NCBI RefSeq assembly: GCF_029379315.1
Contig: NZ_JAQYWQ010000019.1
Span: 1 to 64,000 of the forward strand
Direction of reading: 5' to 3'
DNA length: 64,000 bases
Origin: Nostoc sp. S13
Lineage (GTDB): Bacteria; Cyanobacteriota; Cyanobacteriia; Cyanobacteriales; Nostocaceae
The notes under the pieces are model-generated. The model was not told the origin of the DNA, searched no databases, and saw only the letters and a list, made by a program, of their open reading frames with translations. The number at the start of each line of letters is the position of its first letter. Position 1 is the stretch's first letter. This document shows, in pieces, positions 55,730 through 64,000 of this stretch. Position numbers and translations under genes: made by a program.

Positions 55730-58700
55730 ATGGAACTCAATTCAAATTTCACGGAAAATCAACTTCTCTTGTCAAGCGCTCAACTTCAAGAGCAACTAGA
55801 GCAACAAAAGGCTCTGGCGAGTGTAATTGTGCGAATTCGGGAGTCTCTTGACTTAGAAACAATTTTTCAAACGACCGTTACCCAAGTGCGTCAGTTGCTA
55901 AATGCTGACCGTGTAGCAGTCTTCCAGTTTGACGTGGAAAAAGATTGGGAAGGAGAATTTGTTTGTGAGGATGTTGCAGCTGGCTGGGACTTAGCAATGA
56001 CAGTAAAAGTTTACGATCACTGCTTTGGAAAACAATTTGCTGCCAGTTATCAACAAGGTCAAGTGCAAGCAGTAGCAGATATTTACAAGGCGGGACTGAG
56101 TGATTGTCATCTGGCAATTTTGAGTAAATTTCAGGTACAGGCCAACCTTATTGTCCCTCTATCGCGGCAGAAAGAACTGTGGGGATTGCTTTGCATTCAT
56201 CAGTGCAGTGAGGCTCGTGACTGGAAAGAATCGGAAATTGAGTTTATTCGTCAAATTGCTGACCATCTTTCCATTGCAATTCAACAAGCGAAGCATCTTC
56301 ATGAAGTCCAATTGCAAGCCACAAAATTGGCTCAAGCAGTTCAACGCGACCAAGTAATAGCTCAGATTGTTGATGAAATTCGTTCACCCATTGATATTGA
56401 AACCATCTTTAAAACCACAACTCAAGAAATACGCAAGCTGCTGCAAGCTGATCGAGTTGCCATCTTTAGCTTCAATCCAGATTGGAGTGGTAACTTTGTT
56501 GCTGAATCATTTGCGCCAGGCTGGACTCCCTTAGTTGGCTTTCAGCCTGCGATCAGTGATACTTATTTACAAAACACGCAAGGTGGACGTTACGTTGACA
56601 ACCAGACATTTACAGCTAATGACATTTATCAAGCCGGATTAACAAAGTGCCATATAACCCTGTTAGAGCAATTCCAGGCAAAATCCTTTGCAACTGCCCC
56701 CATTCTCCAAGGAGATCAACTTTGGGGAGTCATCGCTGCCTACCAAAATGCCTCACCCAGACAGTGGCAATCTTATGAAGTCGAATCACTGACCAAAATC
56801 GGCACACAAATTGGTTTAGCACTGCGACACTATAAGTTGCTGGCATACGCTCAGTACCAAGCAGAGCAACAAAAGACATTAACTAGCGTGATTACTCGAA
56901 TTCGGGAGTCCCTAGATTTAGATACAATCTTCCAAACGACTGTCACCGAGGTACGACAAATGCTGCAAGCAGACAGAGTGACAGTCGTTCGTTTTGACCC
57001 TCAAAAAGATTGGGAAGGAGAATTTATTTCTGAGGATGTTGTACCTGAATGTAACTCGGTAATAACAGAAAAAGTTTATGATTATTGCTTTGGTGAAAAC
57101 TTTGCGACCCTTTACGCACAAGGTCGAATAAATGCGATCACTGACATTTATCAACAAAACTTTTCACGTTGCTACGTCCAAATCCTAGAGAAATTTCAAG
57201 TGCGTGCAAATATGGTCGCGCCTCTATTAAAAAAAGGCGAACTTTGGGGATTGCTGTGTATTCACCAATGTAACGCTCCTCGTGACTGGCAACCCTCTGA
57301 AATTGAATTTACCAGTCAAATAGCCCAGCAATTGGGAGTCGCATTAAAACAGGATTCTTATTTAAAGCAAGTTCAAATGCAGGTTGTCCAGTTAGCAGAA
57401 GCCACCGAACGGGAGAAATCAATGGAACGACAAGAACTGCTGGCTGCAACTATTGATAAAATCCGCCAGTCACTCGATATTAAAACTATTTTTAGAACCA
57501 CTACTCAAGCTGTGCGAGAGTTGCTGGAAGTGGAGCGAGTTGCAATCTACCGCTTCAACCCGGATTGGAGCGGTAAATTTGTAGCAGATTCCTTTAAAGA
57601 TGGTTGGAAACCTCTTGCACAAGCCCAACCAATGATTAGAGAGAGTTTTGAAGAGACAGACGACGATAACGAACTTCCGCGTAACGAAACCTTTGTTCCG
57701 ATTCGGGAAGGTGAAAAACTATGGGGATTATTAGTTGCTTATCAAAATTCCCAACCGCGTTATTGGAAAGAGGAAGAAATTAATTTACTGGCTCAAGTAG
57801 GGGTGCAATTTGGAATTGCAATTCAGCAAGCGGAATTACTCGAACAAACTAAACGTCAAACCTTAGAACTTACTCAAGCTCTGCAAGAATTAAAACAAAC
57901 TCAGACTCGGTTAATTCAGGGTGAAAAAATGGCATGTTTAGGACAACTACTTGCTGGAGTCGCGCATGAAATCAACAATCCTATCAGTTTTATTTTTGGC
58001 AATCTTACCCATTTAAATGAATATACTCAAGAATTGCTAAATGTAGTGAAACTTTACCGTCAAAACTCCTCCCTGTTGCCAACTGTCCAACAGCAAATTG
58101 ACAAGACTGATTTGGACTTTATCATCGAAGATTTACCCAAAACCCTTGAGTCAATGAAAGTAGGAACAGAGCGTATTTGTGAGATTGTGCTATCACTGCG
58201 TAACTTTTCTCGTACAGATGAGGTGGAATTGAAGCCAGTAGACATTCATGAAGGATTGGATAGTACTTTGCTAATCTTAGGGCATCGCCTCAAAAATAAT
58301 AATAAACGCCCAGCTATTGAGATTGTTAAAGAATATGCTACTTTACCTTTGCTCGAATGCTATCCCGCGCAATTAAATCAAGTGTTTATGAATCTTTTGA
58401 GTAACAGTATTGATGCATTAGAGGAGAAGCTTAAAATTATACAGCAAAGGTATTTGGAGTTATCCCAAATGTGTCCGAGAATACCGTTGACTATCTGGAT
58501 TAGTACCCAAGCCGTTAATAACCAGATTGTAATTAAAATAGCTGATAATGGTCTGGGGATTCCAGAAGAGGTGCGATCGCACATTTTTGACCCCTTCTTC
58601 ACTACCAAAGCACCAGGTAAAGGTACAGGGTTAGGATTATCTATCAGTTATCAAATAGTGGTTGAAAAACATCATGGTCAGATTAAATGTTTCTCTAAAC

Positions 58701-58747
58701 CAGGAGAAGGAACAGAGTTTTTAATTGAAATCCCCAGCAGTAATTAA
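55730..58747 (+). CDS. Four-GAF sensor histidine kinase, cyanobacteriochrome-like
   Basis: A 1005-residue soluble kinase. Four GAF domains span about residues 30-190, 210-370, 380-545 and 570-705. A short coiled coil and a histidine kinase core follow: H746 in [10 protein letters not shown]-box [13 protein letters not shown]1 [12 protein letters not shown]2 [21 protein letters not shown]1 has D96-H-C-F99 and C126-H; GAF3 has D451-Y-C-F454 and C481-Y. Each Cys pair is 28 residues apart, as in DXCF cyanobacteriochromes. GAF2 has C307-H but no DXCF; GAF4 lacks the Cys segment. Bilin-based light sensing is therefore likely. No receiver domain or response regulator is adjacent. Confidence 0.88.
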   Translation: MELNSNFTENQLLLSSAQLQEQLEQQKALASVIVRIRESLDLETIFQTTVTQVRQLLNADRVAVFQFDVEKDWEGEFVCEDVAAGWDLAMTVKVYDHCFGKQFAASYQQGQVQAVADIYKAGLSDCHLAILSKFQVQANLIVPLSRQKELWGLLCIHQCSEARDWKESEIEFIRQIADHLSIAIQQAKHLHEVQLQATKLAQAVQRDQVIAQIVDEIRSPIDIETIFKTTTQEIRKLLQADRVAIFSFNPDWSGNFVAESFAPGWTPLVGFQPAISDTYLQNTQGGRYVDNQTFTANDIYQAGLTKCHITLLEQFQAKSFATAPILQGDQLWGVIAAYQNASPRQWQSYEVESLTKIGTQIGLALRHYKLLAYAQYQAEQQKTLTSVITRIRESLDLDTIFQTTVTEVRQMLQADRVTVVRFDPQKDWEGEFISEDVVPECNSVITEKVYDYCFGENFATLYAQGRINAITDIYQQNFSRCYVQILEKFQVRANMVAPLLKKGELWGLLCIHQCNAPRDWQPSEIEFTSQIAQQLGVALKQDSYLKQVQMQVVQLAEATEREKSMERQELLAATIDKIRQSLDIKTIFRTTTQAVRELLEVERVAIYRFNPDWSGKFVADSFKDGWKPLAQAQPMIRESFEETDDDNELPRNETFVPIREGEKLWGLLVAYQNSQPRYWKEEEINLLAQVGVQFGIAIQQAELLEQTKRQTLELTQALQELKQTQTRLIQGEKMACLGQLLAGVAHEINNPISFIFGNLTHLNEYTQELLNVVKLYRQNSSLLPTVQQQIDKTDLDFIIEDLPKTLESMKVGTERICEIVLSLRNFSRTDEVELKPVDIHEGLDSTLLILGHRLKNNNKRPAIEIVKEYATLPLLECYPAQLNQVFMNLLSNSIDALEEKLKIIQQRYLELSQMCPRIPLTIWISTQAVNNQIVIKIADNGLGIPEEVRSHIFDPFFTTKAPGKGTGLGLSISYQIVVEKHHGQIKCFSKPGEGTEFLIEIPSSN

Positions 58748-58861
58748 AGGTAACTAGTTTTCGGCAATTCTCAGTCAATCTTAACTAGGAGAGCCAGGAT
58801 AAGCAGAGATTTCCTCCGTTCCCTGAAGGCATCATAATTGCCATTGCGTTACGCCTATAAC

Positions 58862-59036
58862 CTAAACACCAGCATTAATAACTTGGTTAGCAGTCAGCTT
58901 CAGTTCAGGGAATGTGGGAATTTCAATAATTTGTTCTCCCCTATAGACTGCTTCATCGTAAAAACCTTCAACCAAAGTTAGAACTGTTACCCGCTTATCT
59001 ATTGCTTTGCCATTTTGGTCAAAGTCCGAATAGGCT
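58862..59036 (-). pseudogene. Uma2 (DUF820) C-terminal remnant
   Basis: The minus strand encodes VTVLTLVEGFYDEAVYRGEQ, then IIEIPTFPELKLTANQVINAGV and a stop at 58862. This is the usual end of an Uma2-family protein. The upstream part (about 130 residues) is missing, cut near a stop codon at 59036. The rest of 58748-59314 is AT-rich with no gene seen. Confidence 0.75.
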
Positions 59037-59314
59037 CACAATTAAGTTGTGTGACAGGTATAATTATGAAAATAGTATACAAGTAAATTATCCCTACTTG
59101 TCCAAAAAATAACCCAATAAATCAAAGCAACTTCGGTTGAATAGTAAAGTTAAGTTGATTTTGTGTTTGCTCATGAATTTTTATATTTTTACCTCTGAGC
59201 AAATACCAAAATAAAATCAAATTTGTAATTAATAATATATAGTTTAATAAAAAAGCTTTATTTTCCATTTTTTGAGTAAAATGTCTCTGTTTTGAAGCTC
59301 AACGCTGAGATTTT

Positions 59315-59821
59315 TTACCTACAACCCAAACTATCTCGTGTTGACACATCTGTAACCGGATTTACGCCATCGGCTCTTTCACACAATAGTGATACTTGAT
59401 AGCGGTCAATTAATGCATCGGTAAAATCAGCACCAGTGATATCAGCATCGTAAAAACGGCTGCTCGTCAAAGTGGCTTCTGTAAAAATGACATTTTTCAG
59501 GTTAGCACTATCCATAGTCACGCGATCGACTAAAGCGCCGCTCAAGTTCGCACCTTCCAGATTTGCCTTTAATAAAATTCCCTTAGTCAGAATTGCATTG
59601 CTTAAATTCGCCCCTTGGAAATTCGCTCCCCGCATTTCTGCTGCGACAAAAGTCACACCTGCCAAATCAGCATGAGAAAAGTCACGATTTTCTAAATTTA
59701 TATTGTTGTAATTGATTGTGTTGATTTGAGCAAAAGCCGGTTTGGGATTAAGTATTATCCACAAAAATGCTAGTATCAAAATCGCAATCAAACCAAAAAA
59801 GCGCACTAAAATCTTTTTCAT
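59315..59821 (-). CDS. Exported pentapeptide-repeat protein
   Basis: A 168-residue protein with a signal segment ([17 protein letters not shown], ending AFA-Q) and about fifteen A(D/N)LxX pentapeptide units between residues 45 and 140 ([30 protein letters not shown]). The repeats form a right-handed quadrilateral beta-helix. The last 25 residues carry two Cys ([13 protein letters not shown]) that could form a disulfide. The layout is that of thylakoid-lumen pentapeptide proteins. Function is unknown. Confidence 0.82.
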   Translation of the reverse strand: MKKILVRFFGLIAILILAFLWIILNPKPAFAQINTINYNNINLENRDFSHADLAGVTFVAAEMRGANFQGANLSNAILTKGILLKANLEGANLSGALVDRVTMDSANLKNVIFTEATLTSSRFYDADITGADFTDALIDRYQVSLLCERADGVNPVTDVSTRDSLGCR

Positions 59822-59859
59822 AACTTTATTATTAGTCCTTTGTCATTAGTCCTCTCTTA

Positions 59860-59897
59860 CAAAGTTCTGAGCGGAGGTTTCCTCCGCTCAGACTTTG
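59860..59897. repeat. Long REP-like hairpin
   Basis: CAAAG-T-TCTGAGCGGAGG pairs with CCTCCGCTCAGACTTTG around a three-base loop: 17 pairs with one bulge. ATTAGTCAT palindromes flank it. There is no T-tract, so it is probably a dispersed repeat rather than a simple terminator between the LCP gene and the pentapeptide gene. Confidence 0.6.
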
Positions 59898-59933
59898 CGC
59901 TTTGTCATTAGTCATTTGACTAATGACTAATGA

Positions 59934-61469
59934 CTATTTCCAATCTTTACCAATACGGATTGTGAGATCAGATTCTAAATCACCGATCGCCGACACTTCT
60001 ATTTGACCCAAGCCTAAGACTTTTTGCAAATCAACTCCAACTCGTCGGTTGCCTTTTTGGACAACAATCTGAGTTTGACGTTGGGTATCTGGCCAATCAG
60101 GCACTTTGTAAATATTAGTAAAGCCTTTTTGTTTGAGATAAGCAATAACTTTTTCAGTTAGCTGAGGTTGATTGGAAGCATTTTGAATAGCAATTTTGAG
60201 GTTAGGAACCCGGCGCATATCTGGCTTAAGACCAGGTACATTTACCCCAACATAATCATTCAACAGGCTCTGTTGTCCGGTCATGTTCAGCCAATAGCTA
60301 TCAGGGTCTTTGCTAAAACGGCTAAACGTACCAGGCAACATGGTCATTTGGAAATTATCCCGATCCAAGTTGAGTCCGAAGTTTACCAACGCCATCATTT
60401 CTTCCATCTTCAGGTTGGTATCAAAGTATTTTCGCATCAAGCGAGTTAATTGAGGCAATCTGGGTAAGATGGTAGGACTATTGAGGCGTTGCAACAATGC
60501 CGCTATTAGTGCTTGCTGACGCTGCACTCTCGGCAAATCTCCCAAACCTGGTTCGCGGAATCGGACAAACTGTTCTGCTTGTTCGCCGTTGAGGGTTTGC
60601 CAGCCACTGACTAAATTAATCGACAGCCGACTGCTGGAGTCTTTATATTCCATTGATTGGGGAACAAAGACCTCTACTCCGCCTAACTGATCGACTAACT
60701 GCCGTAAGCCGCTAGTAGAAATGCGGATGTAGCGATCAATTGGGGCATTGTTTAAGGTACGGCTAACCACCCGTGCTGCCAAGACTGGGCCGCCTTTGGC
60801 ATTGGCATCAGATACCTTAGTTAATCCCTTTTCTCCCTTTTCGGGGATGGCGATCATTGTATCTCTGGGAATGGAAAGCACCCTGACAGATTTTTCACTA
60901 GGATTGAGACGTACCAGCAGCATGGAGTCGCTTTTCCCAGCAAAGCTTTCTGGTGAACCATCAACAGTACCACTGACTGGTTCAATCCCCATAATTAAAA
61001 TATTCATCGGTCGTGAAAGCTGATACTGGGAGAGTTTGCTCCATAACTCCCCTGGTAGTGGTATTTTTACCTCGTCTTTGGCAGTACTTCCTAAATCTTC
61101 ATCTGTTCGATCTAGATTGCTCCACAACGGAGTCCAAAGCGCTAAAGTTGATACCAGTAACCCAGATAAGATGATGCCGATGACAACCGTCATGATCCAT
61201 AACAGCCATCGAGGCATGGTCAAGCCCAGTCTCTCATAAAGCTGATTAGGAATTGCACCCACTGATTCGACGACGCTACGGTTCGGATTCGCTGGCTGGT
61301 TTAGTTCTACCTCCTCTTCCTCTGAATTGGCTACTGGTACAGGTGTTACTTGATTTTCCGTTCGTTGAAGTTGCGGCGATCGCACCTCATTTTCAAATGC
61401 TACTTGTTTAGATGTAACTGGATTTTCCGACCATTCGATTTGTTTTATCACAATTATTTCCCCACTCAA
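59934..61469 (-). CDS. LytR-CpsA-Psr (LCP) family protein
   Basis: A 511-residue membrane protein. About 90 cytoplasmic residues precede one membrane span (WIMTVVIGIILSGLLVSTLAL). The LCP domain follows: MNILIMGIEPVSG, KSDSMLLVRLNPSEKSVRVLSIPRDTM, and FVRFREPGLGDLPRVQRQQ. A C-terminal LytR_C-type domain covers the last 95 residues. LCP proteins move glycopolymers from the lipid carrier to peptidoglycan. The TTG at 61469 gives the longest form; a GTG at 61451 is an alternative. It is divergent from manC with fewer than 100 bases between them. Confidence 0.87.
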   Translation of the reverse strand: MSGEIIVIKQIEWSENPVTSKQVAFENEVRSPQLQRTENQVTPVPVANSEEEEVELNQPANPNRSVVESVGAIPNQLYERLGLTMPRWLLWIMTVVIGIILSGLLVSTLALWTPLWSNLDRTDEDLGSTAKDEVKIPLPGELWSKLSQYQLSRPMNILIMGIEPVSGTVDGSPESFAGKSDSMLLVRLNPSEKSVRVLSIPRDTMIAIPEKGEKGLTKVSDANAKGGPVLAARVVSRTLNNAPIDRYIRISTSGLRQLVDQLGGVEVFVPQSMEYKDSSSRLSINLVSGWQTLNGEQAEQFVRFREPGLGDLPRVQRQQALIAALLQRLNSPTILPRLPQLTRLMRKYFDTNLKMEEMMALVNFGLNLDRDNFQMTMLPGTFSRFSKDPDSYWLNMTGQQSLLNDYVGVNVPGLKPDMRRVPNLKIAIQNASNQPQLTEKVIAYLKQKGFTNIYKVPDWPDTQRQTQIVVQKGNRRVGVDLQKVLGLGQIEVSAIGDLESDLTIRIGKDWK

Positions 61470-61566
61470 CCACTCCCTAAAAGTATGTTAATCCAAGCTA
61501 CAAATATTGCCAGTGGAAAAGCTCACTGTAAACTTGTAATGTTCTTCGGTAAGCGTGTATGACAAC

Positions 61567-62631
61567 ATGAATACTTTATTGTTCCCCGTAATCCTTGCTG
61601 GTGGTAAAGGTGAACGTTTTTGGCCCCTAAGTCGCAAAGACCGACCCAAGCAATTTTTAAGTCTTGATGGTAGCTCTAGAAGTTTATTACAAGCAACCGC
61701 CGATCGATTGATAGAACTCGGTGGCGGGTGGGATTTCTTGTGGGTCATAACTTCTAGTCAGATAGCTGAAGGCGTACGACAACAATTACCTGATCTACCA
61801 GTTGAAAACTTACTGATCGAGTCGGAAGGAAGAGACACTGCCGCAGCCGTTGCCTGGACAAGTTTAGAAATCAAACGGCGTTATGGAGAAGACGCTGTTA
61901 TTGGCTTTTTCCCTGCTGACCACTGGATTGCTGATCAAAAGACGTTTGCACACACATTAAGCGCGGCTACACAACTGGCAGCAAGCACAGCAGCGATCGT
62001 TACACTGGGGATCAAGCCTACTTTTCCATCAACCGGTTATGGCTACATTGAACAAGGTGAAAAAATAGGTAACTTTAATGAATTGCCAGCCTATCACGTC
62101 AACCGTTTTACAGAAAAGCCCAACCGTGAAACAGCAGAAACTTTTTTATCTACGGGACGCTTTAGCTGGAATAGTGGCATGTTCGTTTTTCGGGCAGGGG
62201 TTGTTCTCAAGGAACTACATACCCATGCTCCAGAAATTATCGAACCTTTAGAACAACATGGCCCTGATATCTATCCCCAGTTGCCTAAGAAGAGTATAGA
62301 CTATGCGCTAATGGAAAAGACAACTTTAGCATACGTTTTGCCAGTTGATTTTGGTTGGGATGATTTAGGAGATTGGAATGCGATCGAACGCTTACTGAAG
62401 ACAGAAGAGACTCCGAATGTGGAACTTGCTACTCACGTAGGGTTGGATACGCAGGGTGCGATTATTTATGCCTCAAATCCAGAAGACGTAGTTGTTACTA
62501 TTGGTTTAGAGGACGTGGTGATTGTGCGCGATCGCAATGTCACCCTCGTTGTCAAAAAAGAACGTACCCAGGAAATCAAGCAGATCCTCAAAATTCTCCA
62601 AAGCGATTCCCGATTTACCCACCTGCTATAA
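61567..62631 (+). CDS. manC: Mannose-1-phosphate guanylyltransferase
   Basis: A 354-residue nucleotidyltransferase that makes GDP-mannose from mannose-1-phosphate and GTP. It has the pyrophosphorylase signature LAGGKGERFWPLSRKDRPKQFL at the N terminus, FFPADHWI, a FTEKPNRE motif, and FSWNSGMFVF. The isomerase (type II) domain of some ManC proteins is absent. The ATG at 61567 is preferred; a GTG at 61555 is in frame. It supplies the substrate of Gmd (19360-20319) and of mannosyl transferases. Confidence 0.9.
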   Translation: MNTLLFPVILAGGKGERFWPLSRKDRPKQFLSLDGSSRSLLQATADRLIELGGGWDFLWVITSSQIAEGVRQQLPDLPVENLLIESEGRDTAAAVAWTSLEIKRRYGEDAVIGFFPADHWIADQKTFAHTLSAATQLAASTAAIVTLGIKPTFPSTGYGYIEQGEKIGNFNELPAYHVNRFTEKPNRETAETFLSTGRFSWNSGMFVFRAGVVLKELHTHAPEIIEPLEQHGPDIYPQLPKKSIDYALMEKTTLAYVLPVDFGWDDLGDWNAIERLLKTEETPNVELATHVGLDTQGAIIYASNPEDVVVTIGLEDVVIVRDRNVTLVVKKERTQEIKQILKILQSDSRFTHLL

Positions 62632-62683
62632 AAGTTAAAACCCTTGGCAGAGGCGAAAAAGCCTATTTATCCATTATAACTTG

Positions 62684-62708
62684 ACTGTCTGTTATTCTAT
62701 CTGACAGT
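62684..62708 (+). promoter_or_regulatory. Hairpin abutting yidD start
   Basis: ACTGTC pairs with GACAGT (loop TGTTATTCTATCT), ending one base before the ATG at 62710. It would cover the place where a ribosome binding site should be. It may end the manC transcript or limit translation, or show that the real start is the ATG at 62746. Confidence 0.35.
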
Positions 62709-62709
62709 T

Positions 62710-63006
62710 ATGGACATTATTAGCTTTGAGCCTCTCGCCAAGACAATGGCAATCGAGTCTATTACTGCCTATCAAAAATATATTTCTCCGTCCAAAGGAT
62801 TTTGTTGCCCCCATCGCTTATTACACGGCGGGGATTCCTGCTCTAATTACGTCAAACGGATGCTGAACGAACAGAAGCTGCACCAAGCCGTACAATCATC
62901 CATAAAAAGATTTCAAGAATGTGCGGCAGCTAGCAACACTTTAACAAGCATCAAAACTAAAGCCGATTTCCGTTGTATTGTCATCCCCTGCTGCTTACCT
63001 CTTTAA
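62710..63006 (+). CDS. yidD: Membrane protein insertion efficiency factor YidD
   Basis: A 98-residue YidD protein. YQKYISPSKGFCCPHRLLHGGDSCSNYV is the family core (two membrane-proximal Cys clusters), followed by RFQEC and IPCCLPL. YidD helps YidC insert proteins into the inner membrane. The start at 62710 gives 12 residues more than most homologues; an ATG at 62746 (MAIESITAYQ) matches their length better. Confidence 0.85.
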   Translation: MDIISFEPLAKTMAIESITAYQKYISPSKGFCCPHRLLHGGDSCSNYVKRMLNEQKLHQAVQSSIKRFQECAAASNTLTSIKTKADFRCIVIPCCLPL

Positions 63007-63038
63007 ACTTTTCTGCTTCTTTGCAGTTCTTTACAAAA

Positions 63039-64000
63039 ATGTTCCTCACCCAAACTGTTCCCCGTCAACGAGAAATTCTTGAAGTATTCCTTCGCAATGG
63101 CTGGGACTATATGCGAAGGCTACTTACTGGTGGCAAAGCTGATGAACCGCAGCTACCTACACCTGCGGTTTTAAAAAATATCCTGGTAGACTTGGGCCCA
63201 GTTTACGTCAAACTTGGTCAGCTACTCTCCACCCGTCCAGATTTACTGAGCGCCGCCTACATTGAGGAACTGTCAACCCTACAAGACGAAGTACCGCCAG
63301 TTCCTTGGTCAGAGATAGAAATAGTCCTCCGCAAAGAATTAAAACATTCACTAGCAGAAACCTTCAGCACAATTAACCCTATACCCGTAGCGGCAGGATC
63401 AATTGCTCAGACGCATCGCGCTACACTAGCAGACGGTCGAGAAGTCGCTCTGAAAGTCCAACGTCCGGGAATTGATATTACTATTGCCCAAGATATTGCC
63501 TTAATTCAAGGTATTGCCGATTTAGTGGCGCGTACTGAGTTTGGGCAAACCTACGAAATCAAATCTACCGCCGAAGAATTTACCAAAGCTCTAGAAGCTG
63601 AATTAGATTTTAAACGGGAAGCGGGTTTTACAGACCAACTGCGGCGCAACTTATCTAAAAGTCGTTGGTTTGATCCGACACAAATAGTGGTTGCAGAAAT
63701 TAACTGGGAATTGACCACAGAGAAATTACTGGTGATGGAATGGCTGGATGGCGTGCCGTTCCTGGCGGCGGATTTGAACAGCAACACCAATGGTAAAGAC
63801 CCTGCTGTACAGCGTAAAGAAATAACTACTTTGTTATTTCGGGTATTTTTTCAGCAATTATATATTGATGGCTTTTTTCACGCTGATCCCCATCCAGGAA
63901 ACTTGTTTTATCTCAAAGATGGTCGTGTTGCCCTCTTAGACTGTGGCATGGTGGGAAGACTTGATCCCCGTACACAGCAGATATTGACAGAAATGTTGTT
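63039..64000 (+). CDS. ABC1/UbiB-family atypical kinase, partial
   Basis: The gene runs off the window after about 320 codons. Starting at the ATG 63039, it has the family's KxGQ motif (VKLGQLLSTRPDLL), an Ala-rich loop (PVAAGSIAQTHRA), the ATP-site Lys (VALKVQRPG), ELDFKREA, FFHADPHPGN, and DCGMVGRLD. The family are ancient protein-kinase-like ATPases linked to quinone and isoprenoid lipid metabolism; in cyanobacteria and plastids they are tied to thylakoid lipids. About half of a typical 560-residue member is visible. Confidence 0.9.
   Translation, partial: MFLTQTVPRQREILEVFLRNGWDYMRRLLTGGKADEPQLPTPAVLKNILVDLGPVYVKLGQLLSTRPDLLSAAYIEELSTLQDEVPPVPWSEIEIVLRKELKHSLAETFSTINPIPVAAGSIAQTHRATLADGREVALKVQRPGIDITIAQDIALIQGIADLVARTEFGQTYEIKSTAEEFTKALEAELDFKREAGFTDQLRRNLSKSRWFDPTQIVVAEINWELTTEKLLVMEWLDGVPFLAADLNSNTNGKDPAVQRKEITTLLFRVFFQQLYIDGFFHADPHPGNLFYLKDGRVALLDCGMVGRLDPRTQQILTEML

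Overview
The window is cyanobacterial DNA, most likely from a filamentous heterocystous genus close to Nostoc or Anabaena. Evidence: many GCGATCGC (HIP1) octamers; a gene for the photosystem II subunit PsbI; a DUF3769 LptD-type outer-membrane protein; a two-EF-hand protein resembling the calcium sensor CSE; a GAF-rich cyanobacteriochrome-like kinase; and heptanucleotide tandem repeats of the kind described in Nostoc-type genomes.

Bases 1-26000 hold one large extracellular polysaccharide locus. Almost all of it reads on the minus strand. It has about eleven glycosyltransferases, four intact methyltransferases, a Wzx-type flippase, a Wzy/O-antigen-ligase-like membrane protein and GDP-mannose 4,6-dehydratase. 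A Wzc-like co-polymerase/tyrosine kinase faces the other way at 23649-25823. No initiating sugar-phosphate transferase and no outer-membrane export (Wza/OPX) gene is visible. The locus shows decay and rearrangement: a methyltransferase pseudogene split by a MITE-like element, a glycosyltransferase frameshifted at a nine-base homopolymer, a duplicated 3' piece of gmd, an Uma2-family gene with an in-frame stop, and a stub of an ABC-2 permease.

Bases 26000-43000 are mixed. A HEPN-like protein sits beside an orphan ribbon-helix-helix antitoxin with a toxin stub. Then come an EF-G paralogue, a TPR protein, a PsiE-like membrane protein, a SnoaL-like protein beside a LysR remnant, an EF-hand protein, metF, trpS, a fatty acid desaturase divergent from a CFA-synthase-like methyltransferase, two more sugar transferase genes, a DUF429 protein, and a GC-rich, truncated TetX-like monooxygenase that looks recently acquired. 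Several dispersed repeats and MITE-like elements lie between the genes.

Bases 43000-64000 are mainly housekeeping and envelope genes: glgP, a hexapeptide acyltransferase, psbI, the LptD-like protein, a small beta-barrel protein, murJ, a four-GAF sensor kinase, a pentapeptide-repeat protein, an LCP-family protein, manC, yidD and the start of an ABC1/UbiB kinase. manC (GDP-mannose supply) feeds the substrate of the gmd encoded in the first region. LCP proteins attach polymers to the wall, so the two ends of the window plausibly serve related cell-surface pathways.

The most interesting single item is the kinase at 55730-58747. GAF1 and GAF3 each carry a DXCF motif exactly 28 residues before a second cysteine, the arrangement of DXCF cyanobacteriochromes. 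GAF2 keeps the canonical Cys-His, and GAF4 has lost that segment.
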